From positions 930,001 to 994,000 of the forward strand of contig NZ_CP090370.1 of NCBI RefSeq assembly GCF_021431965.1: 64,000 nt of DNA. The letters are read 5' to 3'. The DNA comes from Erythrobacter sp. SDW2. Lineage in GTDB: Bacteria > Pseudomonadota > Alphaproteobacteria > Sphingomonadales > Sphingomonadaceae. Within the stretch, counting starts at the first letter, position 1. Every line of letters starts with the position of its first letter. Made by a program: the position numbers and the translations under genes. Positions 53,021 through 61,991 of this stretch are shown piece by piece. Under the pieces are notes generated by a model that was given only the letters and a program-made list of their open reading frames with translations, made no database searches and was not told the DNA's origin.

Positions 53021-53428
53021 GTGGCCACAGCTGCTGACATGTCCGCCTGGATCGCCCTGTTCCTGGGGCTGGCAATCATGGCCGCGAGTGTTGCCGAGCT
53101 GCGCGCGCCGGGCGGCTGGATGAAGCTGGTCGAGGAACTGGAGGCGTCCTTCGCGCTGCGCTTCGTCGCCGGTTTCGTCACCGTCATGTTCGGCGCGCTC
53201 GTCTATCTCGCCAACCCGTGGGACCGGGGCGACTGGCTGAGCGTGCTGGTCACCGTCATCGGCGGGATCGGGGTGGCCAAGGGGCTGCTGATCCTCGCCG
53301 CGCCCGACCGGATCATGGGGCTGGGCCGCAGGATCCTCGGCAACCGCTCCACTGTCATCGCCGGGATCGACGCGCTGCTCGGCGCCGGCCTCCTCTTCGC
53401 CGCGCTCTCGCGGCTCCAGACCCTTTAA
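53021..53428 (+). CDS. Small four-helix membrane protein in the TPP-riboswitch operon
   Basis: 135 residues, GTG start with GAGGAG 8 bases upstream. Four hydrophobic helices: about residues 8-28, 47-63, 70-92 and 108-130. Short charged loops lie between. No transport motif is recognised. The gene is the first on the riboswitch-controlled transcript, 57 bp after the riboswitch end and 15 bp before thiC, so it probably works in thiamin uptake or homeostasis (for instance moving the pyrimidine or thiamin), but there is no direct evidence. It resembles no thiamin transporter I know (ThiT, PnuT, ThiXYZ). Confidence 0.7.
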   Translation: MATAADMSAWIALFLGLAIMAASVAELRAPGGWMKLVEELEASFALRFVAGFVTVMFGALVYLANPWDRGDWLSVLVTVIGGIGVAKGLLILAAPDRIMGLGRRILGNRSTVIAGIDALLGAGLLFAALSRLQTL

Positions 53429-53440
53429 CGAAAGACCTGA

Positions 53441-55360
<1,920 letters not shown>

Positions 55361-55414
55361 TCGCGGAGCGAAGTGCAGCGACGAGCCTCCTCGAACAAAT
55401 CATCTCAAGCAAAT

Positions 55415-55440
55415 CGGGGCCTTCGGGCCCCGTTTTCGTT
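55415..55440 (+). terminator. Rho-independent terminator after thiC
   Basis: CGGGGCC-TTCG-GGCCCCG (55415-55432) with a UUCG tetraloop, followed by TTTTCGTT. Strong stem and T-run. Confidence 0.9.
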
Positions 55441-55742
55441 AAGCGACGGCGAGCGTCACATAAGCGGACGATACGTATCAAAAAGTGCGAAGAATCTTCA
55501 TGAGTTGAAACAGCAAGTTACGTGGACAACACGCCTGATATGCTACCTTTTGCCCGCCTTTGTGGCATTCGCCGCTACCTATCAAGAAATCCTAGAGGCA
55601 ATTTCTCGAAGAATTTCTGCTAATTTTCACCTCAATCCATTAAGGGTCAAAGAAACGAGAAAAAAGGTATCCACAGGCAATTTAGGTTAGCACTTGCGAT
55701 TATCTCCATGGTGTCTAGATGTGATTCCTCGGAGGATCGCTC
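55441..55742. other. AT-richer spacer before the three-gene operon
   Basis: Composition changes here from GC-rich to clearly AT-richer. No confident gene; one open stretch (about 55505-55690) contains a hydrophobic segment (LICYLLPAFVAFAATY) but has no plausible ATG/GTG start or ribosome site. The promoter of the operon is probably in the last 100 bases. Confidence 0.55.
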
Positions 55743-56264
55743 ATGACGGTCAAAGTTCATCTTGAAGTAAAAGGCGCGGTTGTATCCGCGGAGGGTGACC
55801 AGGCGTTTGTTGAGGCGACCATCGAGCGTTGGAAGCATCTTCTTGAAAGGGAAATGGAGCGTACGGTCCCTGTAGCTACGCAGCCTCGGGAGTTGGCGCA
55901 TGCGCCAAATCCTGGTGCTGATCCCAGCCAGCAATACGATAGCGTATTCGCCATGCACAATGACCGAATCAAGATAATTGCCACTATCCCCGGATCGTCC
56001 AAAGCGGAGCAAACTCGAAACGTGGCATTGCTGCTTTTGTACGGCGAGCATTTGCGCGGTGCCGACGAAGTCACCGCTGAAAGCATCAAGGACGCATGTG
56101 TCGATCAAGGATGTTACGACAACAAGAACTTCGCCACGCATCTGAAATCTCTAAAGCCGAAGGTGGTGATGGATCCTAAGCCGGGAGGAGACTACACTGT
56201 CAAATTGACCGCGCCTGGGCGAAAATCTGTGAAGGAATTAGTTGAACGCTTGAACAATCAGTAG
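55743..56264 (+). CDS. Unknown protein A: N-terminal beta/helix motif plus winged-helix-like domain
   Basis: 173 residues; GGAGGATC lies 8 bases before the ATG. Residues 1-40 form a strand-strand-helix ('KVHLEVKGAVVSAEGDQAFV' then an amphipathic helix). After a linker rich in Pro/Gln, about residues 72-171 are a compact helical domain: 'EQTRNVALLLLYGEHLRG', 'ESIKDACVDQGCYDNKNFATHL', then a strand 'DYTVKLTAPGRKSVKELVERL', which reads as a winged helix. I do not recognise a named family. It is the first gene of a run A-B-C with 12- and 4-bp gaps. Base composition is AT-richer than its neighbours. Function is unknown; the domain could bind nucleic acid or a partner protein. Confidence 0.75.
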   Translation: MTVKVHLEVKGAVVSAEGDQAFVEATIERWKHLLEREMERTVPVATQPRELAHAPNPGADPSQQYDSVFAMHNDRIKIIATIPGSSKAEQTRNVALLLLYGEHLRGADEVTAESIKDACVDQGCYDNKNFATHLKSLKPKVVMDPKPGGDYTVKLTAPGRKSVKELVERLNNQ

Positions 56265-56276
56265 TGGAGGCAAGCC

Positions 56277-56828
56277 GTGGGCGAAATCGATGCTATGAAA
56301 TCCTTGGACGATTCCCTCTCGTCCTTAGAGAAGGACGCGCAGAGAAGAGTTCTGTCTTGGGCATGGTCAAAGTTCGTGGGCGCAGATTCCGGTGAGGCTG
56401 CACCGAACATCCAGGGCGTCAAGTCATCCGGCAAGAAGGTAGGAAAAAAGAAGGTCCCAAATAAGGGCGCTGCCCCAGCTTCCGGCAAGAAGACCGTCAT
56501 TTCCATGGACAAATCACTGAACCTAAATCCCAGCGGAAAGACATCTGCTGAAGATTTTGTAGCGGCAAAGAAACCGTCCAACGTTCAGGAGAAGTGTGTT
56601 GTGGCCTGCTTCTATTTGCGCGACATGATGTCGGTGGCGCAGGTCAATGTGTCAGGCGTGTACACGTTTTTTAAACACGTGGGCTGGCCGTTGCCGACAG
56701 ATTTGAAGAATGCTTTGCAAAAGGCGGGTTCGTCTGGATGGCTCGATACGGCCGATTCTGAAAACATCCTCATCACTTCGACGGGAGAGAATCTGGTCGA
56801 GCATAAGCTACCGAAATCAAAGGACTGA
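56277..56828 (+). CDS. Unknown protein B: coiled N-terminus, Lys-rich linker, winged-helix-like domain
   Basis: 183 residues; GTG start with GGAGG 6 bases upstream. Residues 5-33 are an amphipathic helix ('SLSSLEKDAQRRVLSWAW'). About 50-75 is a basic linker (SGKKVGKKKVPNKG), suited to binding nucleic acid. About 98-178 is a second, different winged-helix-like domain: 'EKCVVACFYLRDMMSVAQV', 'GVYTFFKHVGWPLPTDLKNAL', 'GSSGWLDTADSENILITSTG', 'ENLVEHKLPK'. No known family is recognised. The gap to gene C is 4 bp. The two wH domains of A and B look similar in layout, so A and B may be ancient paralogues or a heterodimer. Confidence 0.75.
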   Translation: MGEIDAMKSLDDSLSSLEKDAQRRVLSWAWSKFVGADSGEAAPNIQGVKSSGKKVGKKKVPNKGAAPASGKKTVISMDKSLNLNPSGKTSAEDFVAAKKPSNVQEKCVVACFYLRDMMSVAQVNVSGVYTFFKHVGWPLPTDLKNALQKAGSSGWLDTADSENILITSTGENLVEHKLPKSKD

Positions 56829-56832
56829 AGGC

Positions 56833-57570
56833 ATGCTCAGCGGCATCCCAAGCGCCTTCGAACAAGAGCTCTTCCGGTGCTACAAAGAAATTGAGAGAAA
56901 TTTCAGGGAGCGTCGTTGGGAGCCGGCAGAGCTTAATGGCGGCAAGCTTTGTGAGGCGAGTTACTCGATTCTCAAGGGCCATGTTGATAACTCATTCCCA
57001 GCAAAGCCATCGAAACCAAAGAACATGCTTGAAGCATGCAAGGCGCTTGAAAGCGCGCCGTCCACCTTCGGCAGGTCGATACGCCTCCAAATCCCTAGAA
57101 TGCTCGTTGCTCTCTACGAGATACGAAACAACCGCAACGTCGGCCATATCGGTGGCGATGTTGACCCGAACCACATGGACGCAGTCTGCGTTTTGCAGAT
57201 GTCAAAGTGGATTGTGGGAGAGTTTATCAGGCTTTTCCATAACGTCTCAGTTGAAGAGGCGTCCAACCTCGTTGAGGCACTCACCGAACGTCACATCGAC
57301 GTTGTATGGCACACGGGGTCGAAGAAGCGCATATTGAAGCCTGGGCTTTCGATGATCCAGAAGGCCCTTCTTATGCTATATAGTGAGGCCGAGCCGATGA
57401 GTGAGGCCACGCTGGTGGATTATATTGAGCATTCCAATCCATCGGTTTTTCGCCGCGATGTGTTGAGAAAAGCGCATAGGGAAAAGCTGCTTGAATATGA
57501 CGCGGTCAATAAGACGGTCGAGATTTCGCCACTTGGGATAAAGCTGGTCGAGGAAGGCATCCTGATTTAG
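56833..57570 (+). CDS. Unknown protein C: HEPN-like (R-x6-H) domain with C-terminal winged helix
   Basis: 245 residues. Mostly helical; the segment LVALYEIRNNRNVGHIGG (about residues 91-108) carries R98-N99...H105, which fits the Rx4-6H motif of HEPN ribonucleases and the abortive-infection Abi_C-like group. Residues about 175-245 (IQKALLMLYSEAEPMSEATL, then 'ISPLGIKLVEEGIL') read as a C-terminal winged helix. If it is an RNase, A and B would sense or control it; this is inference. It ends the A-B-C run. GAAGG lies just before ATG 56833. An antitoxin-toxin pair follows, supporting an accessory, possibly defensive, block. Confidence 0.75.
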   Translation: MLSGIPSAFEQELFRCYKEIERNFRERRWEPAELNGGKLCEASYSILKGHVDNSFPAKPSKPKNMLEACKALESAPSTFGRSIRLQIPRMLVALYEIRNNRNVGHIGGDVDPNHMDAVCVLQMSKWIVGEFIRLFHNVSVEEASNLVEALTERHIDVVWHTGSKKRILKPGLSMIQKALLMLYSEAEPMSEATLVDYIEHSNPSVFRRDVLRKAHREKLLEYDAVNKTVEISPLGIKLVEEGILI

Positions 57571-57636
57571 ATCGCGCCTAGTTCGACATCGAGAACAGGA
57601 TTCGCATGTGGCCATACTACCGCTGCGGGAATTCGA

Positions 57637-57666
57637 AATTCCGGGGACAGGGAATTCCGGGGACAG
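57637..57666. repeat. Direct repeat AATTCCGGGGACAG, two copies
   Basis: Copies at 57637-57650 and 57653-57666 (period 16), followed by CATACTTAATTC. Sequences of this type (AATTCCGGGGACAG..ATACTTAATTC) are familiar next to REP-associated transposases in proteobacteria; no transposase gene is present here. Confidence 0.7.
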
Positions 57667-57720
57667 CATACTTAATTCAAGCTCCTTGTGGGCACATCCT
57701 GCTGCTGTTATAACACCCGT

Positions 57721-57948
57721 ATGAACAAGCCGCTCAAGATCACCCGCATCGGCAATTCCGCCGGGATCATCCTGCCCAAGGAGGTGCTGGCGCATCTCGA
57801 TGTGGATGTGGGCGCTTCCCTGTCGATTGTCACCACGCCGCGCGGGATCGAGCTGTCAGCGGCAGAGCCGGACTTCGAGGCGCAGATGGCGGCGGCGCGG
57901 GAGGTCATGGCACGGCGCAAGCGTGCTTTGCGCGAACTCGCCAAGTAG
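57721..57948 (+). CDS. AbrB/MazE-type antitoxin
   Basis: 75 residues. The swapped-hairpin AbrB fold is recognisable in LKITRIGNSAGIILPKEVLAHLDV and 'GASLSIVTTPRGIELSA', as in VapB/MazE/PhdA-like antitoxins. It would neutralise the Doc toxin and repress its own promoter. TATAAC sits 9 bp before the ATG, so the transcript may be leaderless. The helical basic C-terminus (RRKRALRELAK) likely binds the toxin. It lies 2 bp upstream of the toxin gene. Confidence 0.88.
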   Translation: MNKPLKITRIGNSAGIILPKEVLAHLDVDVGASLSIVTTPRGIELSAAEPDFEAQMAAAREVMARRKRALRELAK

Positions 57949-57950
57949 GC

Positions 57951-58340
57951 GTGTCGAACCCCATCGTCTGGATCGCCACCGAAGTGGCGCTTGCTGCCCA
58001 TGCCGAACAGCTGGCCGAGCATGGCGGAGGCGAGGGTGTGCGCGATGCCGGGGCGCTGGAAAGTGCCATGGCACGTCCGCGCTATCTCGCCGAATATGGC
58101 GATCCGGACATCACCGCGCTGGCCGCAGCCTACGCCTTCGGCATCGCCCGCAACCATCCCTTTGTCGATGGCAACAAGCGGACCGCGGCGGTTGTCAGCG
58201 AAACCTTCCTGATACTCAACGGCCATGCTTTGGAAGCGAGCGATGCCGAGGTGGTGGTGGCGTTCGTGGCCCTTGCCGCCGGGGAACTCAGCGAAGCCGA
58301 ACTGGCCGACTGGTTCCGCACGCACCTCGCGGTCGGCTAG
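57951..58340 (+). CDS. Doc-type death-on-curing toxin (Fic fold)
   Basis: 129 residues, GTG start 2 bp after the antitoxin. The Fic/Doc motif HPFVDGNKRTA spans residues 69-79 (family: H-x-F-x-[DE]-G-N-[KG]-R), with His69 as the catalytic base. Doc phosphorylates and inactivates EF-Tu, stopping translation until the antitoxin relieves it. Its stop overlaps the convergent DUF2726 stop by 4 bp. Composition is GC-rich again, unlike the A-B-C operon before it, so the TA pair may be resident or separately acquired. Confidence 0.92.
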   Translation: MSNPIVWIATEVALAAHAEQLAEHGGGEGVRDAGALESAMARPRYLAEYGDPDITALAAAYAFGIARNHPFVDGNKRTAAVVSETFLILNGHALEASDAEVVVAFVALAAGELSEAELADWFRTHLAVG

Positions 58341-59023
58341 GCGGCGCGGCCTCCGCGTGCGGGTACCGCAGTCGGGGCAACCAGCTTTTCCACCAAGGCC
58401 CGCAATTCCCCCGGCGTCGTGTGCCCCGCGACGACCTCGTGGTACCCGATTCCCGCTTTCCTCAGCGCTTCCTTCTTCACCGCGTCCCGGGCGGCCGCCG
58501 CGCCGCCGTCCTGGTGGTGGCCGGTGCCCTGGTATTCGATCACGTGGCGCACGCAGGCCTTGTCATCCATCAGCGCGAAATCGACGCGCTTGCTGTTGAT
58601 GGCGAAGAAGGCGTCCTTGTCCGGGCTGGCTAGAAATTCCCCCAGCGAAACCTGCGCCATCACCTGCCAGCCGGGGTTGCGCGCGATCACCGCCTTGTCG
58701 AGCGCGGAAAACACCGCCGCTTCGGGCCGGTTGAGCAGCGGGCGCGGGGTGAACCTGGCCGCCATGACGGTCTTGAGCTGGTCGGCTGCCAAGTCCGCGC
58801 GCTGCGCTTCCGGCTCTTTCCTCGGCGCTGACGCAACCCCCTTACCCTTACCGGAGCCCTTGCCAAAGCCCTTCCCCGAATTGCGCCCGCGCCAATAGGC
58901 TTTGCGCTTTTCGCGGTCGAACCCTTCAAGCGTCCGCTCCACCGTCGCCCCGATCAAAGCGCCGATCGCCAGGACGATGATCAGGGAAACCGGGCGGTCC
59001 AGCAAGAAGTTGATTGTTTCCAT
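58337..59023 (-). CDS. DUF2726 protein with N-terminal membrane helix
   Basis: 228 residues. One membrane helix at the N-terminus (about residues 8-27, 'PVSLIIVLAIGALIGATVE') is followed by a Gly/Lys-rich linker (GKGFGKGSGKGKG). The C-terminal part, about residues 90-200, matches DUF2726: 'PLLNRPEAAVFSALDKAV', 'VSLGEFLA', then 'KRVDFALMDD' and 'HVIEYQG', the last resembling a PD-(D/E)xK-like nuclease core (VDF...E-x-Q). Substrate unknown. I chose the start at 59023 because the upstream codons are not family-like and the membrane helix begins there. The Lys-rich linker is unusual. Confidence 0.75.
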   Translation of the reverse strand: METINFLLDRPVSLIIVLAIGALIGATVERTLEGFDREKRKAYWRGRNSGKGFGKGSGKGKGVASAPRKEPEAQRADLAADQLKTVMAARFTPRPLLNRPEAAVFSALDKAVIARNPGWQVMAQVSLGEFLASPDKDAFFAINSKRVDFALMDDKACVRHVIEYQGTGHHQDGGAAAARDAVKKEALRKAGIGYHEVVAGHTTPGELRALVEKLVAPTAVPARGGRAA

Positions 59024-59456
59024 TTCTCTGTGTCCATCCGTCCAATGCTTGCAAGCGATCCAACCCTGGCCGCATCTCCAATACCCGGCCCACCGCAATA
59101 TGTTGAAGCGCAATAGCATGGCGCACCTTTTCTTTTTATTACCGGGCCAGCGCGAAAATCATGCAAAACAATCGGCAACGTCATCGGGAAACACTTATCA
59201 CATTCCCGTCACCCCGGGCTCGACCCGGGGTCCCGCTTTTCTGTCGCCGCACTTTAAAGAGAGCGGGACCCCGTCTCGGGGGCCGGGGTGGCGGGTTTGG
59301 GTGGTGGGGTGATGACCTGGCGCGCGGCGATAGGAAGACCGTCGCAGCCTTCTGAACGGCTCTCTGGACGTGTCCGACGCTTTGGCCCGCGCCCGATAAC
59401 GCCAGCCACACCTCCGGCACCGGGAACCCCGACGCCCCGTTCGCGCTGTTACCTGC
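59024..59456. other. Intergenic region with REP-like element
   Basis: No gene seen. It holds the promoter region of the DUF2726 gene (minus strand), the palindromic repeat at 59206-59294 and about 150 bp of GC-rich sequence before the lipoprotein gene. Confidence 0.6.
59206..59294. repeat. REP-like palindromic element
   Basis: Contains the inner palindrome ACCCCGGG-CTCGA-CCCGGGGT and an outer inverted pair GGGGTCCCGCT / AGCGGGACCCC, so it can fold into a long hairpin. The CCCGGGCTCGACCCGGGG core is a common interspersed repeat in alphaproteobacteria. Confidence 0.65.
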
Positions 59457-60008
59457 ATGACGCACATCGCAGCCCCGCTCGCCTTCCTTGCCATCGCCCC
59501 GTTGGCACTCGTCGCCTGTTCGCAGGAGCCGTCCGCGCCTGCCGACGAAGGCGGCGCTCCTGCCGTCCCGTCCGCCACGCCCGCGCCCGCGCGTTCGATG
59601 CCGCCCGCCGATGCCGGCAAGACGTTTCCCTCCGGCGCATGGGAGACGGTGGCCAGCGGCGAGGGCGACGGGTTGTTCTTCGGCGTGACCGAGGGCGAAC
59701 CGGCCCGGGTGCACCTGTTCTGCCCGGCGGAGGGCGGGCTGCTGGTCAACGTCAACGGCTTCCGCCCGATCGGCAGCGAGGAGCGGATGGCGCTGGGTTC
59801 GGGCGGCACGGTCGTCACGCTGGTCGCCGATCCGGCGGGCGATGCGAGCCGCGGCGGGGTGAGCGGGGAAGGGCCGGTGCCGGCCGAGCTCCCGGCGATC
59901 CTCACCGGGGCGGAGGGTGTGGGGGTCAGTTACGGTGCGCAGACCGTGGCGCTGCCGCCGGTGCCCGCCGCGATCGCGCGCGCCTTCGTCACCGGCTGCA
60001 CCGACTGA
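59457..60008 (+). CDS. Hypothetical lipoprotein
   Basis: 183 residues. Signal peptide with lipobox LVAC (Cys at about residue 21), then a Pro/Ala-rich linker (about residues 25-50) and a globular part: 'GAWETVASGEGDGLFFGV', 'VHLFCPAEGGLLVNVNGF', 'LGSGGTVVTLVADP'. A Cys pair (one mid-domain, one in the last residues 'TGCTD') may form a disulfide. No family recognised; probably an envelope lipoprotein. A small HTH gene follows after 50 bp. Confidence 0.65.
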   Translation: MTHIAAPLAFLAIAPLALVACSQEPSAPADEGGAPAVPSATPAPARSMPPADAGKTFPSGAWETVASGEGDGLFFGVTEGEPARVHLFCPAEGGLLVNVNGFRPIGSEERMALGSGGTVVTLVADPAGDASRGGVSGEGPVPAELPAILTGAEGVGVSYGAQTVALPPVPAAIARAFVTGCTD

Positions 60009-60058
60009 CGTCCCAAAACACTTTCCTACACACCCCCGGCCGTGGCTTATCTTCAGCG

Positions 60059-60421
60059 ATGAGCGACGAACCCGAACCGCACCCCGAACCGCACCCCGAT
60101 CCGGCCCCGCCCGCCCCGTCCCCCGACAACACTCGCTGGACGGGGGCGAAGGCGATGGCGTTCCTCAAGGCGCTGGCGCAGCATGGCAAGGTCGCCCGCG
60201 CCGCGCGCAGTGTCGGGATGAGCCGGCAGGCGGCCTATCGCCTGCGCGCACGGGCGCCCAATTTCGCCGATTTCTGGGACGGGGCCCTGGTCGAGGCGGC
60301 GCGGCGCAAGGAACTCGCACGGCAAGCCCGCGCGCCGGTCCATCCGATGCTCGCCAGGGTGCGGTTGCCGCAGCCGCCCCGGCCTTCGGCCCCGCCTCCA
60401 CGTGCGGGCGAGCGGCGATGA
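60059..60421 (+). CDS. Small helix-turn-helix DNA-binding protein
   Basis: 120 residues. N-terminal Pro/Glu/His-rich tail (about 1-25), then KAMAFLKALAQHGKVARAARSVGMSRQAAYRLRARAP at about residues 31-67, a clear helix-turn-helix ('GKVARAARSVGMSRQAAYRL' positions match the LysR/Fis-like HTH). The basic, Pro-rich C-terminus carries many Arg. It could be a small transcription factor of the kind common in sphingomonads. ATG 60059 is the first Met of a well-behaved frame; no Shine-Dalgarno is obvious. Confidence 0.7.
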   Translation: MSDEPEPHPEPHPDPAPPAPSPDNTRWTGAKAMAFLKALAQHGKVARAARSVGMSRQAAYRLRARAPNFADFWDGALVEAARRKELARQARAPVHPMLARVRLPQPPRPSAPPPRAGERR

Positions 60422-60852
60422 CCGCTCTCGCCGGGCCGGGCGGCGGGCGCGAGGGTGGCCGGGTGACAGTCCGGGCGTACAAGGTTCACACTACCGGCCC
60501 GGCCGGTGACGCTCTGCGCCGCGACAGTGACGCTTCGGGCCGGACAGTGACAGTTTCGCCGCCGACAGTCACACAAGCCGGGTTTTTCCCTCAGGACAGT
60601 GTGACAAGTGTCACATGCGGGGCAGGGGTGGCGGTGCGGCAATCGTTAGGCGATGGGCCAATCCTGTGCTACGGTGCCCCCGCTGACGTCGAATATTGCG
60701 ACGGACTTCGAAATTTGCGCTCCGCCGCTTGCCTGTTCCGACAGGCCCCGGCGTTAACCGGACGACGACTTCCTTTCACTGGACGAACTGACGCACGACC
60801 GCGCCGCATGTCGCTGCGCGGCAACCACACGCGTTCTTGAAAGGAACACATC
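60422..60852. other. Upstream region of cspA-like gene with GTGACA-type motifs
   Basis: No convincing gene, though an open frame of about 140 codons (60418-60840) exists. The region has several GTGAC/GTGACA motifs (about 60463, 60506, 60526, 60546), an AGTCACA near 60567 and the perfect palindrome at 60600-60615. It holds the probable long 5' untranslated leader of the cold-shock gene. Confidence 0.55.
60600..60615. promoter_or_regulatory. CRP-type consensus site upstream of the cold-shock gene
   Basis: TGTGACAAGTGTCACA is a perfect TGTGA-N6-TCACA palindrome, the CRP/FNR-family consensus. It is about 240 bp upstream of the cold-shock ATG and sits at the end of a cluster of GTGAC motifs. Confidence 0.6.
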
Positions 60853-61065
60853 ATGGCCAAGACCGGCACCGTCAAATTCTTCAACATCGACAAGGGCTAC
60901 GGCTTCATTTCGCCCGATGACGGCTCGAATGACAGCTTCGTCCACATCACTGCCGTGCAGGCAGCGGGCATGACCACGCTCGACAAGGACCAGCGCCTCA
61001 ACTTCGACGTCGAACAGGGCCGCAACGGCAAGGAAAGCGCCGTCAACCTGTCGGCTGCCGACTGA
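60853..61065 (+). CDS. CspA-family cold-shock protein
   Basis: 70 residues, the standard size. Single-stranded RNA/DNA chaperone that melts secondary structure at low temperature. RNP1 is KGYGFI (residues 14-19) and RNP2 is FVHI (29-32), with the aromatic face complete (FFNIDKGYGF). AAAGGAA precedes the ATG. A long leader lies upstream, usual for cold-shock mRNAs, and a strong hairpin follows at 61074-61106. No specific paralogue name can be given. Confidence 0.93.
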   Translation: MAKTGTVKFFNIDKGYGFISPDDGSNDSFVHITAVQAAGMTTLDKDQRLNFDVEQGRNGKESAVNLSAAD

Positions 61066-61073
61066 TCGGGTTC

Positions 61074-61106
61074 CCGCCCGCCCTGCCTGTGTGGCGGGGC
61101 GGGCGG
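61074..61106 (+). terminator. Hairpin after cold-shock gene
   Basis: 14-bp GC-rich stem (61074-61087 with 61093-61106, one G-T pair), loop TGTGT. No T-run, so termination may be partial or the hairpin may stabilise the mRNA. Confidence 0.6.
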
Positions 61107-61131
61107 AGCCACCACCATACGAGGCGGGACA

Positions 61132-61356
61132 ATGATGAATCACACCTACGAATTCTACATGACCCGCGCCCGCGAGGCCGAGACCGCGGCTGCCGCCGCG
61201 ACACTCGACAATGTCCGCGACCGCGAACTGCGCGCCGCGAAGACCTGGATCGGGCTGGCCGACCAGGCTCACCGCGTCGCCGCCGAACGCGCCAAGGGTG
61301 AACGCGCCAAGGTCCTGCAACGCGAACAGGAAGCCGAAGCCCGGCGGCTGTCCTGA
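61132..61356 (+). CDS. Small conserved-type hypothetical protein (helical, charged)
   Basis: 74 residues; GAGGCGGG precedes the ATG by about 8 bases. Nearly all helical and highly charged, with Ala-rich first half (REAETAAAAATLDNVRDREL) and a basic, Glu/Arg C-terminus (EREQEAEARRLS-like). No membrane segment or signal peptide. Small proteins of this kind occur widely in sphingomonads, function unknown. It stands alone between the cold-shock gene and a lipoprotein gene. Confidence 0.6.
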   Translation: MMNHTYEFYMTRAREAETAAAAATLDNVRDRELRAAKTWIGLADQAHRVAAERAKGERAKVLQREQEAEARRLS

Positions 61357-61394
61357 AGTCGGGAACCGCGAGGCGAGCCGATGGTTGCTTTCGA

Positions 61395-61976
61395 ATGGAC
61401 CATCGCCTTACGCCGCTCGCCATCCTGTCCGCCGTTGCCTTGCTCGCCGCCTGTTCGCAGGAGTCTGCGCAAGTCGAGGAAGAGGCTGCAAGCGAGACAC
61501 TTGCGAGCCCGAGCGCCGCGCCCGATGCCAAGCCGCTCAATAGTCCGTCAGCAACACCTGTGCTCGCGCTCGATGGGTTCGATGACCTGGTCATCGGCAA
61601 GCCCGTGCCCGAGAGCAGCAGCTTCGCCCTGCGCGGCGCACAGGCATCGGACACCTGCCTGATCTACAGCTCGACCGAGTATCCGGGGCTTTACGCCATC
61701 GTCGAAGGCGATGCGGTGCGGCGGATCACGGTCGCCGGCGATTCGACCGTAAAGCTGGTCGAAGGGATCGGCGTCGGCTCGACCGAGGAGGAAGTGCTCA
61801 CCGCCTTCCCGGGGTTCGTCTCGAGCCCGCACAAATATGTCGAGGCGCCTGCCAAGTACCTCCAGCAGCCCGGCAACGAGCCGCGGCTGCGGTTCGAAAT
61901 CGACACGCAGGGCAAGGTCAGCGCGATCCACGCCGGCATGCCACCGCAGCTCGAATACGTCGAGGGCTGCTCCTAG
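61395..61976 (+). CDS. Hypothetical lipoprotein 2
   Basis: 193 residues. Signal peptide MDHRLTPLAILSAVALLAAC has lipobox LAAC, with Cys at residue 20. A Ser/Ala/Glu-rich linker covers about residues 22-55. The domain (about 58-193) has 'GFDDLVIGKPVPESSSF' and 'ASDTCLIYSSTEYPGLYAIVEGD', strand-rich and with two Cys (mid and end, 'VEGCS'). The 'VGSTEEEVLTAFPG' element is like the SmpA/OmlA or RspA 'vG.t..ev...fG' motif of BamE-type domains, but a match is weak. Its role is probably in the envelope. Confidence 0.65.
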   Translation: MDHRLTPLAILSAVALLAACSQESAQVEEEAASETLASPSAAPDAKPLNSPSATPVLALDGFDDLVIGKPVPESSSFALRGAQASDTCLIYSSTEYPGLYAIVEGDAVRRITVAGDSTVKLVEGIGVGSTEEEVLTAFPGFVSSPHKYVEAPAKYLQQPGNEPRLRFEIDTQGKVSAIHAGMPPQLEYVEGCS

Positions 61977-61991
61977 AGACAGGGGTATCCG

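Noticed and set aside
55373-55690. Frame with a hydrophobic segment upstream of the A-B-C operon
   Set aside because: It starts within the thiC terminator region, has no ATG/GTG with a ribosome site near the protein-like part, and its first half covers the terminator.
60418-60840. Open frame of about 140 codons after the small HTH gene (overlap ATGA)
   Set aside because: Composition of the translation is odd (rich in Thr/Val from repeated GTGACA motifs), no family, and it covers the cold-shock leader with its CRP site; treated as leader sequence.
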